A stretch of 64,000 bases of DNA from Ramazzottius varieornatus (lineage: Eukaryota; Tardigrada; Eutardigrada; Parachela; Ramazzottiidae), in NCBI GenBank assembly GCA_001949185.1, contig BDGG01000005.1, positions 1,601,249 to 1,665,248 on the forward strand. Direction: 5' to 3'. Positions within the stretch are counted from its first letter, which is position 1. Every line of letters begins with the position of its first letter. The position numbers and the translations under genes are program-made. Shown piece by piece: positions 55,246 through 64,000 of this stretch. The notes under the pieces are model-generated. The model saw only the letters and a program-made list of their open reading frames with translations. It was not told the DNA's origin and ran no database searches.

Positions 55246-57174
55246 TTAAATCTGTACAGTTCGAGTGTAACAGCTCGAAGCATCATAAATCAGCGTGTTA
55301 TTCAAGGGGACGTACTGCCCAGTAACGAGCTTGATTACTTCCTGTGCCACGCACCCACCTATGAAAGCAGCCACCGAATGCAACTGCTCAGCGCCACTTC
55401 GTGTTACTTCCTTCGCGTAGTTCTCCAGTACTTCATCCGCCGCAAGTGCCATAAACTCTACTCCAGCCCCACATATTTTCAGCAGTTTCGACGCGTGAAA
55501 CTTGACCATCATGGCGTCTTCGTCCAGTGTTGAGTTCGCTGAACCCGGAAACCGCGATGTCTCCGAGTAGAACCTATCCACAGCTCGTAGCATCACATAC
55601 CACATGGACGACCTGAACTCAGCGTCATCTTCCGACACGCCTCTCAGAACACTCGACACGGCCGAACCACCCGTGTATTCAGCTTCCAGACTGGCAGTCA
55701 TTTGAATGCAAGTGAGAAAGGCAGCGTTACGACAGTAATGTTTGACTTCAGAGAACTTAATGTGGTCCTTGGGCAAACCCAAGCTGTAACAGAACTCTTG
55801 GACCTTCTCGAAGACTACCTCGGCATCCGAGTCTGCTTTCTCTTTGTACACTGTCTGAAGCTTGATGAAAGACTCCGTGTCGGAGAACATGTCGGGAAGC
55901 GCGCCGGACAAAGGAAGGAAACCATCACCGGCTGTCTCTGTGAAATCTTTCAGTGCGCGAACGACGATCCAGAACTTCGGCGAGGACTTGGTCAGGTTGA
56001 CGCAAGAAGGATCGTCAAAGAGAGTACTCAGACTACCAGGCACCTGTAGAACAACAAACAACATTGGCGAATGAGTTTCGAGCGAACCGGAATCTTAATC
56101 TTACCTTGGGTACAGCGATGGTCTTCATAACAGCTTTGCAAGCTTCCTCAAAGTTTTCTTCTGGGAAAGGGACGCCGTCTTCATTCTTCAGTCGTTGTTC
56201 ATCGATATACTCACGGAACTTGCTCTTTTCTTTGAAGGTGGAAGGAAGAGTACCGTGCTGAGCTCTCCATTGCTGGAGGAACTTGACCAGCAGGATGACG
56301 TATGGCAAATGCGAGTGCTGCTTCTTGTGCATCGTTTCTAGGTTGAAACTGTCACATAAAACTTGTAGCTGCGGGAAGGGAGATTCTACGCGAAGATCAG
56401 GAACGAAGTTGTCAGGCTTGGACTCGATGACATGGTGCTGTTTGTGGACGATGCGGATATAACCGATAGTTCCATAGGCCCTGTAACATTGATTACATAT
56501 AACCATATAGCATAGCCTCACCATACCCCGTTCTAGTCGCGCTTGACATCAAGAAAACGCATTATAAACACCGCACATTTCTGCACCGTCTGGGTCGTCA
56601 TCATCTACCTTATTTACCAAACATCGAAAAGCAGTTTTCAAGTTTACCTGCAAATGACTAACGGAATGCCAGCGTTCCACAAGAGACTTGAAAGACTACT
56701 AAGCTGTCCTTCAGAAGGGTTATCGGCCACGATGATAACCGAGAAGCTCTGTAGCCAAGACGCGCGATGCGCGAGGAGGGAATCCAAAGAATCCACGACG
56801 TAGTCTCCCTTGACGTCGTTGTTCATCTCCAGCAGTAATCTCGTCACAACTTCCGCTCGGTGTTGCCCCAAAGACTGTGCAGTGACGAAAAAATTGCTGC
56901 CCAAGTCCGAAGCTGTCACTTTCTCCTCGTCGACCACGCAGAAGGATCCGACGCCTGGCAGCACTAGGTTCTTCAACACTTCCGTTCCTGTTGATGTCGC
57001 TCCGATCAGGCACAACTTGGCGCCTTCGAGCGCCGCTTGTCCGTGATCCCCCCACAAGCGCAGCTGTCGGTCGTACTTCCTGACCTTGTGAGAATGTAAG
57101 TCGTTCATGGCAGGCGTGGACACCGGTTCTCCTTCCTGAACAAACTCCTTCAAATCAGCGAGTTCCGTCAGCAT
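55246..57174 (-). CDS. NAE1: NEDD8-activating enzyme E1 regulatory subunit
   Basis: NAE1 (APPBP1) pairs with UBA3 to adenylate NEDD8, the first step of cullin neddylation. The start at 57174 (MLTELADLKEFVQEGEPVST) is longer than usual; an internal ATG gives MNDLHSHKVRKYDRQLRLWG, closer to the typical N-terminus. KYDRQLRLWGDHGQAALEGA and the Rossmann turn LIGATSTGTEVLKNLVLPGV are clear. Following exons: AYGTIGYIRIVHKQHHVIES, EENFEEACKAVMKTIAV, FWIVVRALKDFTETAGDGFL, AAFLTCIQMTASLEAE-type helices, and GGCVAQEVIKLVTGQYVPLN near the end, finishing YTRTVQI at 55246. As expected for this subunit, there is no catalytic cysteine domain. Only three introns are seen. Complete and functional in appearance. 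Confidence 0.95.
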
Positions 57175-57537
57175 CCTTTCTGCGGTCCCAGCCGCAAGTT
57201 GACCCGACGATACACACTATCCTGCAAGTTCCACGAGATTGATCCTTTGCAAAGTCTGGAATAGCTGCCTACCAGCAAGCACTCCGCACTCCACTCAGTG
57301 CATGCACACAATCGTGTAAAGCGTGTCACAAAAGATTTAATGACAAGATGCATGCGAGCGTGACCAAACGGTGACCGAACGGTGACCACTTTGAAGGGTT
57401 TGCGATTACGTACGTAGTTGCGCTTGAGTCAAGTGATCAGAATCACTTTGAAGTCTGAAGTCTGAACCTCTCTTCCAGCCTTTTACTTTTAGGCGTCTTC
57501 CCGTTACTTCCGGTTGAGTCTTGTGGACACATCGAGA
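57175..57537. promoter_or_regulatory. Divergent upstream region of NAE1 and the p24-like gene
   Basis: 363 bases between two outward-facing starts. The imperfect direct repeat GTGACCAAACGGTGACCGAACGGTGACC (three GGTGACC-type copies at 57359-57386) is the only motif noticed. A shared promoter is inferred from layout. Confidence 0.4.
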
Positions 57538-58607
57538 ATGGAGATCTCTCGTCCGTCGCAGCAAACATTTGAAAGACTGGAACGTCGGATCGCGCGACTG
57601 GAGGATGCATTGGGTGTCAACAGGATCTCTTCGAAACAGCTGGACATGGTACAAGTTCTGTACGATTTTGCAATTAGGACGACCTACCTTACCATCCAAG
57701 GTTGACTCATATTGTGAATTTGTCCCCACCGTGAAACTATCAAACTGCATTTTAGGCCATCAAGGAGCTCCTCGATCTGCGGCAAACATCATATCGGGCT
57801 CTGGAAGGTCGACCGACGGTGACAGAGGGACTGCAGAAATGTATGATTGCTCTTACAGTATTCAGCATCGTCATGAACCTAACTACGGTGATCCTTAAAC
57901 AAATTTAGACTTTTGATGCTTGACACTTGAGTGATCCTTCGGCGAGTCGATAGCCGTTGATATACCGACTCCCCATTTCAATGGCTTTCTCTTTCTTCAG
58001 ATCAAGATCTTCTCCGGATGGCAGATGAACAAGAGGGAATTCCGAGCTGGAATAGCGGGCTCCATAGCGAAATCCTTTTTAATGGTAGGTTACTGTCCAA
58101 GCTTGTAAAGTATTTCATTGATTCCCTCATATAAGCTTCACGATTCAGCAGTCGTTAGAGAACTTCGAGAGGCATGGAATAGTGTCTCAACGCGACTTTA
58201 TAGACCTTGTGGTTAAGGCAGCCGGAAGTGGCTGTACTTGATCGAGGTGGAGGACTCTTTAACGTTCGATGTTGTCTTTGCAGAGCTATCAAGACTTCGG
58301 GTTTTGTCCAGTACTACCGAATCCCTCAAGCAAATGGAGCCAGTTTTAAACGAGCCACCCTCCGGAGACTTTCAACGATACGCCGCGGATCTGCGTTCTC
58401 TGAAGACCCAGCTTGCTTCCGTGTTGGCCAAAGTGGAGAAGGCGGAAAGGACAGAACGGGCACTTACCGAAGCTCAAACCGCCGCTGTGAGTCTTTTTGT
58501 TGGTCTCACGTTCAACCTTTAGTCTGGTTCCAAGCCGTTCATCTCTGCTATAGATTACGATGACAGAGGACAAGCTCGTCGAGATAAATGATGGATTGAG
58601 AGGATAG
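57538..58607 (+). CDS. Coiled-coil protein, dynactin subunit 3 (p24)-like
   Basis: Dynactin p24 is a small alpha-helical part of the dynactin shoulder. Exon 1 (ATG 57538) reads MEISRPSQQTFERLERRIAR then LEDALGVNRISSKQLDM, the leucine-rich start typical of p24. Exon 2 is AIKELLDLRQTSYRALEGRP with TVTEGLQK, and exon 3 YQDLLRMADEQEGIPSWNSG. The 3' part is KWLYLIEVEDSLTFDVVFAE, then LSRLRVLSSTTESLKQMEPV, LRSLKTQLASVLAKVEKAER and the end DKLVEINDGLRG. Heptads dominate, and the order resembles p24 (KLQFILAEEQ-type helix then a long coil). The junction around 58140-58230 is unresolved: one frame has a TAA there and an acceptor at 58222 needs a different phase. Identity is tentative. Confidence 0.45.
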
Positions 58608-59076
58608 CCGACTGGCGGATTTGCTACGTCGTGGCTGGTACTTCCGGGCCGGCAGGATTCTCCCGCCGTCTCTACCAACTCACCTGGTCCCGTGATGTTT
58701 TCCCTGGGTGATTCAAGTGGCCGATCTCTATGGTCTGATTGCTTGTGGCAGTCGATCTCTAGGCCTTTCCACAGTGACGCGCGTTGTTGATCTTAGTTTA
58801 GACGTGGTTCACTTGTTCACGGGCGAAAATACCATATGCATTTGCTTTTTATGTTTCTCGTACTGAAAAAGTGAGAAACTGATTATTTCATCTTGATATT
58901 GAACGTGAATGTCCGAAAAGAGAGAAACATCAGAAGATTATGTACAGGAAATTTGAGAAACCATACGCAGAAGTCTTTGTCGCCTATACAAATCGCCCCG
59001 TGCGAGGGAGTAGAAACAAGAACAGTTCTCTTGCACGCCAGCACGAAAAACACCGCAGCCTCGAGGACCAGCAACA
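58608..59076. other. Intergenic between convergent genes
   Basis: No gene is seen. It should contain the 3' ends of the p24-like gene and of TAF13. Short open frames on both strands lack any family resemblance. Confidence 0.4.
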
Positions 59077-59716
59077 TCAAGAAAATTTTTCCTCGTTGAA
59101 GGCTTTCCGCGCTCTTTTAAGCTCTTCGTTCATGTTGATCAGGTCGTTCACCCTCACGTACTTGCGGGAGTCATTTCGAACGAGATACATGATATCTTCA
59201 ACCTGAACTCGATTCTGTCGTCCAACCTCCATAGCTTTCGTGGTCATTTCTACCATGTACTGCGTCACCAGGTCTGCAATGAGAAGAGGGAGCGTCACAT
59301 ACAGGCTGACACTGGCTTTACTACGGACCAGAAGCCGAGCATGAGACCGCGATCAGCAAGCAATCGTCGTACCTTCTAACAGCTCTACCGATTCCGTGTA
59401 TGGATTCTGATCGTCTCCAAATCCATACATCATGCAACGTAACTCCCTGCGAAGCAGAAAAAACATGGATTTAGCGTGGTCTTCAGACGTCAAGGAGCAA
59501 CTGCCTCTTCATATACGAGCGTATAACTATGAGTACATACATTTACCTTTGGAAGATGCGCTTGTTTGCACCTGTCGAACTGATGTGGCCTGATCCAGAG
59601 GGTCGTTTGTCAGGTTTCGATGTTGATGCAGATGTTCCGTTGGACGATATCGAAGCAGTATCATCCTGGTGGTCCTCTGGAGCGTTCTCGTTCAGTGCTA
59701 CCTCGTCGGATGCCAT
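59077..59716 (-). CDS. TAF13: TFIID subunit TAF13
   Basis: TAF13 is a histone-fold protein that pairs with TAF11 in TFIID. The start at 59716 (MASDEVALNENAPEDHQDDT) is followed by a Ser/Thr-rich leader. Exon 2 (about 59390-59455) carries RELRCMMYGFGDDQNPYTES, almost invariant in TAF13. Exon 3 encodes DLVTQYMVEMTTKAMEVGRQ, RVQVEDIMYLVRNDSRKYVR and NDLINMNEELKRARKAFNEE, the rest of the histone fold, ending at 59077. The frame and key residues are intact. The protein has a longer N-terminal leader than the human one. It stands head-to-head with XPC. Confidence 0.95.
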
Positions 59717-60406
59717 CGCGAATCGCACTCGACTTCAACTCCCTGCTCGCAGTTAGTACTACCCGTATCCGCCCGGTCGAAGTGAGTCTTCAGCCTTCTC
59801 CTCAAACCATCGACCTGTGGTAGTGTAAGCAGAATATTCATCCAAGAAAGCTTTCACGAAGAACGGACTTATTCACGAAGTTAGTACAGTATCAAGAACG
59901 TAAACAACTAAACATTACAAGACTGCCATTCGCGACATTGCGAATAAGTCAAGGTTTATTCACCATGGCTTGCTCGCCGTGCGATTCACTGCAAGTTTGG
60001 CAGGCAATGCAGCCCAAACCACCACAGGATCGCCCACCACGATCAGCTGTTTGCCTGTTTCACAGCATCGGCGGGAAAAGGAAATGGATTTTCCGTCCTT
60101 CCCCCACTTCTTGCTCCTTTGTTCATTTCACGCGTTCCGAACGCACAAAATCGTCAATTCTTCTGCACCTGCAAGTACCGCACTGACGTTCCTGCGTTCG
60201 GACTTTCCAAGGCATCCCGGTCGTTGCTCGTTTATATCCGGCAGTCCACACGAGCAGCTGTGTTCTTGACCGTCGCCATCGGCTGTTCCATCGAACTTTC
60301 ACGGTAAGCGCGACTTTCATGTTCTCGTGGCTGTATGTAACAGCTGAATTCATTGCAAATGGAAGAATCGACCTCTGTATGCTCTAGGTTAACCCCGGTA
60401 GGAACA
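59717..60406. promoter_or_regulatory. Divergent upstream region of TAF13 and XPC
   Basis: About 690 bases between two outward-facing starts. CCACCATGG-like and CCAAACC strings occur but no clear core promoter element. An acceptor-like CTCTAG at about 60387 just before the XPC start suggests a 5' UTR intron, or possibly a spliced-leader site. Confidence 0.35.
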
Positions 60407-63400
60407 ATGGTGCGAACCCGAAATCAACCTGCATCTCCGCAGAAAGACGTCGCAGAGACGAAACCGCGTTCAGGCCGAAATGGGACGAAGTCCGCTGGTC
60501 CAACGCAGAAAAGCACAACGCAGATCAAGTCCCCTGCAACCTCTTCCACCGACAAGAAGACATCCTCGAGGAAAAAATCTGCAAACGTTCAAACACCAGA
60601 AGAAGCTGAGCCAGAAGACATCTTTCCAATCAGTCGACGCGGGTTACGCAGCCATGGTAAGCCTAACGTCTACACTCCAACTCCACCATCCAAAGCGGCA
60701 CCGAAACGAAAACAACAACCGCTGAGAAGCAGCGAGAAGAAGGCTGAATCCGTCACTTCATCGGTCGAAAATCACGAACGAACAGAATTGCCGAAGGAAG
60801 CTGAGAAAGCGGTAGTGAAAGCCATACCGGTAATCGTTATTCAGAGTGTTAAACCGGAAACAGAACGCTTATCGGATAGTTCCGATGACGAAGATAGCGC
60901 TCCTGGTCCGAGGAGTCCTGTGAAAATGCCAACCGGGAAGGCACTTGCAGTTTCTCTGCAGAAAAACGACGAAGACGATAATACTTCTGGTCCAGAAAGT
61001 CCTCTGAAGATTCCTGCTGTTAGGGTACAGGCTGCTTCGCCGAAGAAGAACGGAATAAAGAAGGAACGGAGTGATGTTCCTAAAGAGGAAACTAAGGTGC
61101 TGAGTAACTTGCGCAGGTTAACTCTTCATCCATTGAAATCGCCTTCTTATTTTGTTGATAGGTCTCGCCAGTAAAGTTGAATGTTTCACTGCGCGACCGG
61201 AAGTTGACGACGAGTAAGAAACCTCTTCAAGCAAAGCAGGCGGATTCCGGGTCGGAGGAGTTCGACGTGGACGATAACGCCGACTTTGACTTTTCCGACA
61301 AAGATTCCGATTTCGACATTGACAAAGAGTTGGAAACACGACCGAAGAAGAAGCGGAACATCGACGCTGAATCAGAGTCGGAGGAGGATGACTTCGAGGA
61401 GGTGGCGGACAAGCATGTCGAGAGCGATGACGATGATCTGCTCTTGGACAGAAGTCCGTTCGCGTCCGCGTCTAAAGGCCCGCTGGAGATCACGGTGGAT
61501 CTGCCGGGTGGAGGAAGCAAGACGAGAGAGATGGATAAGGATAAGTGGATCGCCGCGCAGTTGCGACGTCGGGACAAGGATATCAAGACGGATATCCACA
61601 AGGTCCACTTGCTGTGTGGTATTTCGCATGGATTCTACCTTAATGAAAAGATTGGGAGGAATCAGGAGTTGCTGGCGTTGGCCATGTCGCTCTGGAATCA
61701 GTCTAGGCTGAACAAGGTTAGTTAAAAGTCTTTTAGGGATCGAAACGTGTTTCTTTTCTCTACCTGCATACACACCGACCATGGTGAATAGCAGCATTTA
61801 AGTATGCAGGGTAAATGACGGGTCAGCAGGAAAGGTGCTGAACATTCAGGCACATGCGTAGATAACATGCCTTATAACTTTAGGGCATACTTCATGCAGG
61901 TTTGTGAGTGGGTGGCGCGCTCTTTTTCCTTTTCAGTAGAACTGATCGGGATTCTACTCACATTTAGTGAGGTTGCAATCCTTTGTGGCTTTGCAGGAAA
62001 AAGACTACGCGAAACTTGATGCCGGCAAGCTTCACGACCTCGTTGCGTCCATCAAAGAACAGTTTTCTTTCGCTCATCATCTTTCAGTCGGAATGTGTAG
62101 TGTAAACGCTTTCAAAAGTACTTTCTTAACCAAACAATGCCCGTCATATCTGCATATGACCATGGTAGTGCTGTTGATGCTTCGAGCTCTCGGAGTGGAA
62201 GTTCGGTTGGTCTACAGCATGCAGCCAGTGGCTGTCAAAGAAACAAAAGCCACCAAAGCAGCTTCTGCCACGAAGCGGAAAACCCCAGCGAAGTCCAAGA
62301 AAACCGTGAAAGAAGAAGAACTGTCGGGAAGCGAAGCTGAGGGGAAGCCAAAGACAAAAGTTAGGGCGAAGCGAACTGCTGGTAAGCGGAAAAGAGCGCA
62401 GTCAGAAAGCGGCGAGGAGGAAGTAGACGAGAAGAATGCAGTGAAAAGACCGGCAAGGAAAGCAGCAAAGAATGCGTCTGGGAAAAGAACGGCGATCAAA
62501 ATTGAAGAGGACGAGTCGAATGCTGATGTGGAAATGTCCGAAGCGGAATTGTCGGAGTACGAAGGGGAGAAGAAGGGAAGGAAGAAGAAAACTCTCGCCA
62601 AAAAGACCTCGCCTAAAAAGGTGAACCAAACTTGCTCATTCAAGGCCATGCTCGTATCTGGTGCTCAAACAAAGCCGTGCCCATAGAGCGTTGTTTTCAG
62701 ACTTCGAAAGTATTTTGAATTTATTACATTAAATCGGCTTCTTCCGGGTATTGTATGCAAGAAACATGACAGTGGGGTTTTTCAGGAGACAAAGGGGAAA
62801 CCTGAAGAAGCGACGAGGAATTTTCTGGAAGTTCCGAAAGCTGCGTCGGTGAAGGGCTCTCCGAGCACTTCGTTTGTTTCAGCTTCCTCTGCCGTGTCCC
62901 GCAAGTCAGTAGCGAAGGAGAAGGGTGTTGACTACTGGCTAGAAGTCTATTGTGGTAAGACTCGGGCGTATGTCTCTGTTCACTGCATCAGCGGAGAAGT
63001 GGAAGCTGATGCGGACATCGAGCGGAGTGCCACACAGCCGCTGCACTATGTGGTGGCATTTGGCGAGAAATCTTCATTGAAAGATGGGACACCGAAGTAC
63101 GCTACTGAATGGCTCACCGTTAACCGGAAACTCCAGGTAAGCGAGAATCATTTCAAACCTGGGCTCAAAGTAAAATGGAGCGAATTTTGCGAACCTGCAT
63201 ACACGGTACTGCAGATTAACTGTAGGCGTAAGTATTCAGGTACGTGATGGATGAATGTATAGTCTGTTGGGCGACGCTTTCAAGGCTTGATTACGATTTT
63301 GTTCTATCTTTGTTCCGTTTTCCAGGTCGATGTGGAATGGTGGAAGGATCAGATGGACATGTACCGACCGCTGGACAAGAAGAAGGACGAAGCGGAAGAC

Positions 63401-64000
63401 AAAGCGATCCACGAGATACTTCTTCAACGTCCACGACCCGACATTCCACAGCTGTACAAGGGCCATCCACTCTACATTCTTCGTCCTCATCTCGCCAAGT
63501 ATGAAGCGCTGTACCCACCAAATCCAATCCCAGTAGGCGAAGTCAAAGGCGAGCCTGTCTACCTACGAGAGTGTGCGAAGCTGCTGCATACTAGGGAGAA
63601 CTGGTTGCGCGAAGCTAAGACTGTTAAGAAGGGTGAGAGACCCTACAAGGAAGTCAAGAAGGTCCAAAGAAAGAAGAAGATGGGCCGAAGAGGCAGAAAC
63701 GACCCGAACGCGATGTTGATGGCCCAGATTACCGAGAAGGAAGCGCAGAAAGTGGAAATGGTCGGTCTGTTTGGCGAATGGCAGATTGAAGACTTTGTTC
63801 CACCTGTTGCTGAAAATGTAAGTTGCCTGTCATGTACCTGCATGCACTAAGCCTTTTATAATAGGAGACGTTGGAGTATGCAGATGTATGAAAGTGTGTG
63901 GATTTTGCTTGATTTGATGTGATTTCTGGGGTGTAATTAGGGAAAGGTTCCGAGGAACTCCTACGGAAACGTGGAACTCTATCAGCCGCAGATGCTTCCC
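60407..64000 (+). CDS. XPC: DNA damage sensor XPC/Rad4 (3' end outside window)
   Basis: XPC starts global-genome nucleotide excision repair by binding distorted DNA. I choose ATG 60407 (MVRTRNQPASPQKDVAETKP); an in-frame ATG at 60359 adds 16 residues. The first 1.2 kb encode disordered, Lys/Ser/Glu-rich sequence. The transglutaminase-like domain begins HKVHLLCGISHGFYLNEKIG (61.6 kb), continues TKQCPSYLHMTMVVLLMLRA and LGVEVRLVYSMQPV (62.1-62.2 kb), is split by a long basic insert, and resumes DYWLEVYCGKTRAYVSVHC (62.9 kb). BHD1 follows: YEALYPPNPIPVGEVKGEPV, YLRECAKLLHTRENWLREAK and GERPYKEVKKVQRKKK (63.5-63.7 kb). LFGEWQIEDFVPPVAEN and GKVPRNSYGNVELYQPQMLP start BHD2/3 at the edge. Missing: the rest of BHD2 and BHD3. 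Two introns carry family 2 repeats. Confidence 0.95.
61762..61911. repeat. Pair of ACCTGCATAC units (family 2, XPC intron)
   Basis: The first unit, 61762-61812, starts ACCTGCATAC and ends GTATGCAGGGT. The second, about 61852-61911, ends CATACTTCATGCAGGT with a degraded left end (CATGCGTAG). The layout mirrors the pair in the kinase intron at 16.9-17.05 kb. Confidence 0.65.
63836..63888. repeat. Single ACCTGCAT unit (family 2, XPC intron)
   Basis: It starts ACCTGCATGC and ends GTATGCAGATGT after 53 bases, directly downstream of the donor of the intron that precedes the BHD2 exon. Confidence 0.6.

Noticed and set aside
1-64000. tRNA, rRNA or CRISPR features
   Set aside because: I saw no cloverleaf with a GGTTCGAATCC-type arm, no rRNA-like stretch and no regular direct-repeat/spacer array; CRISPR is not expected in nuclear animal DNA.

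Overview
The window is nuclear DNA from a compact metazoan genome. Nearly every gene is broken by short GT-AG introns, mostly 50 to 300 bases, and genes sit 0.2 to 1 kb apart on both strands. The gene set is animal: a type II diacylglycerol kinase with a SAM domain, spectrin repeats, TAF13, XPC and NEDD8-pathway enzymes. GC content looks close to half. I read it as a small-genome invertebrate, perhaps an ecdysozoan, but cannot name the organism. Two N bases at 38724 and 38763 show it comes from a draft assembly. LAYOUT: 0.7-2.6 kb, short-chain dehydrogenase DHRS1 (+). 2.8-5.3 kb, RIO1 kinase (-). 5.6-13.2 kb, a transposon-rich block: a 604-bp hAT-type non-autonomous element, a 2.6-kb Tc1/mariner-class element with 233-bp inverted repeats, and a 1.75-kb pogo-like element. 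14.2-24.0 kb, diacylglycerol kinase delta/eta type (+), the largest gene. 24.4-26.7 kb, mitochondrial processing peptidase beta (-), divergent from SENP8 (+, 27.2-28.2 kb). 28.4-31.2 kb, aminopeptidase NPEPL1 (-). 32.1-34.4 kb, an MFS transporter (-). 35.1-37.5 kb, a purple acid phosphatase (-). 38.2-38.6 kb, proteasome subunit SEM1 (-). 39.0-39.6 kb, mitochondrial ribosomal protein S6 (+). 40.1-41.6 kb, an unrecognised membrane-anchored protein (-). 42.0-42.7 kb, HINT3 (+). From 43.3 to 54.8 kb the picture changes to eroded reading frames: a membrane protein, a possible helicase N-terminal piece, spectrin repeats, a MULE-type transposase and an SF1 helicase C-terminal piece, with one apparently whole chromo-barrel gene among them. 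The end of the window returns to housekeeping genes: NAE1 (-), a dynactin p24-like coiled-coil gene (+), TAF13 (-) and XPC (+), which runs off the right edge. FUNCTION: the genes are mostly unrelated housekeeping neighbours. SENP8 (NEDD8 processing and removal) and NAE1 (NEDD8 activation) belong to one pathway but lie 27 kb apart, and SEM1 is a proteasome lid part. TAF13 and XPC, PMPCB and SENP8, and NAE1 and the p24-like gene are head-to-head pairs that may share promoters. The most striking non-genic signal is a family of roughly 100-130-bp near-palindromic hairpins with a conserved AAGTGGCGCAC / GTGCGCCACTT core. Nine copies lie here, seven in introns of recognisable intact genes and two in gaps between exons of eroded genes. 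A second intronic family has about 50-bp units bounded by ACCTGCATAC and its complement, twice arranged as close pairs.
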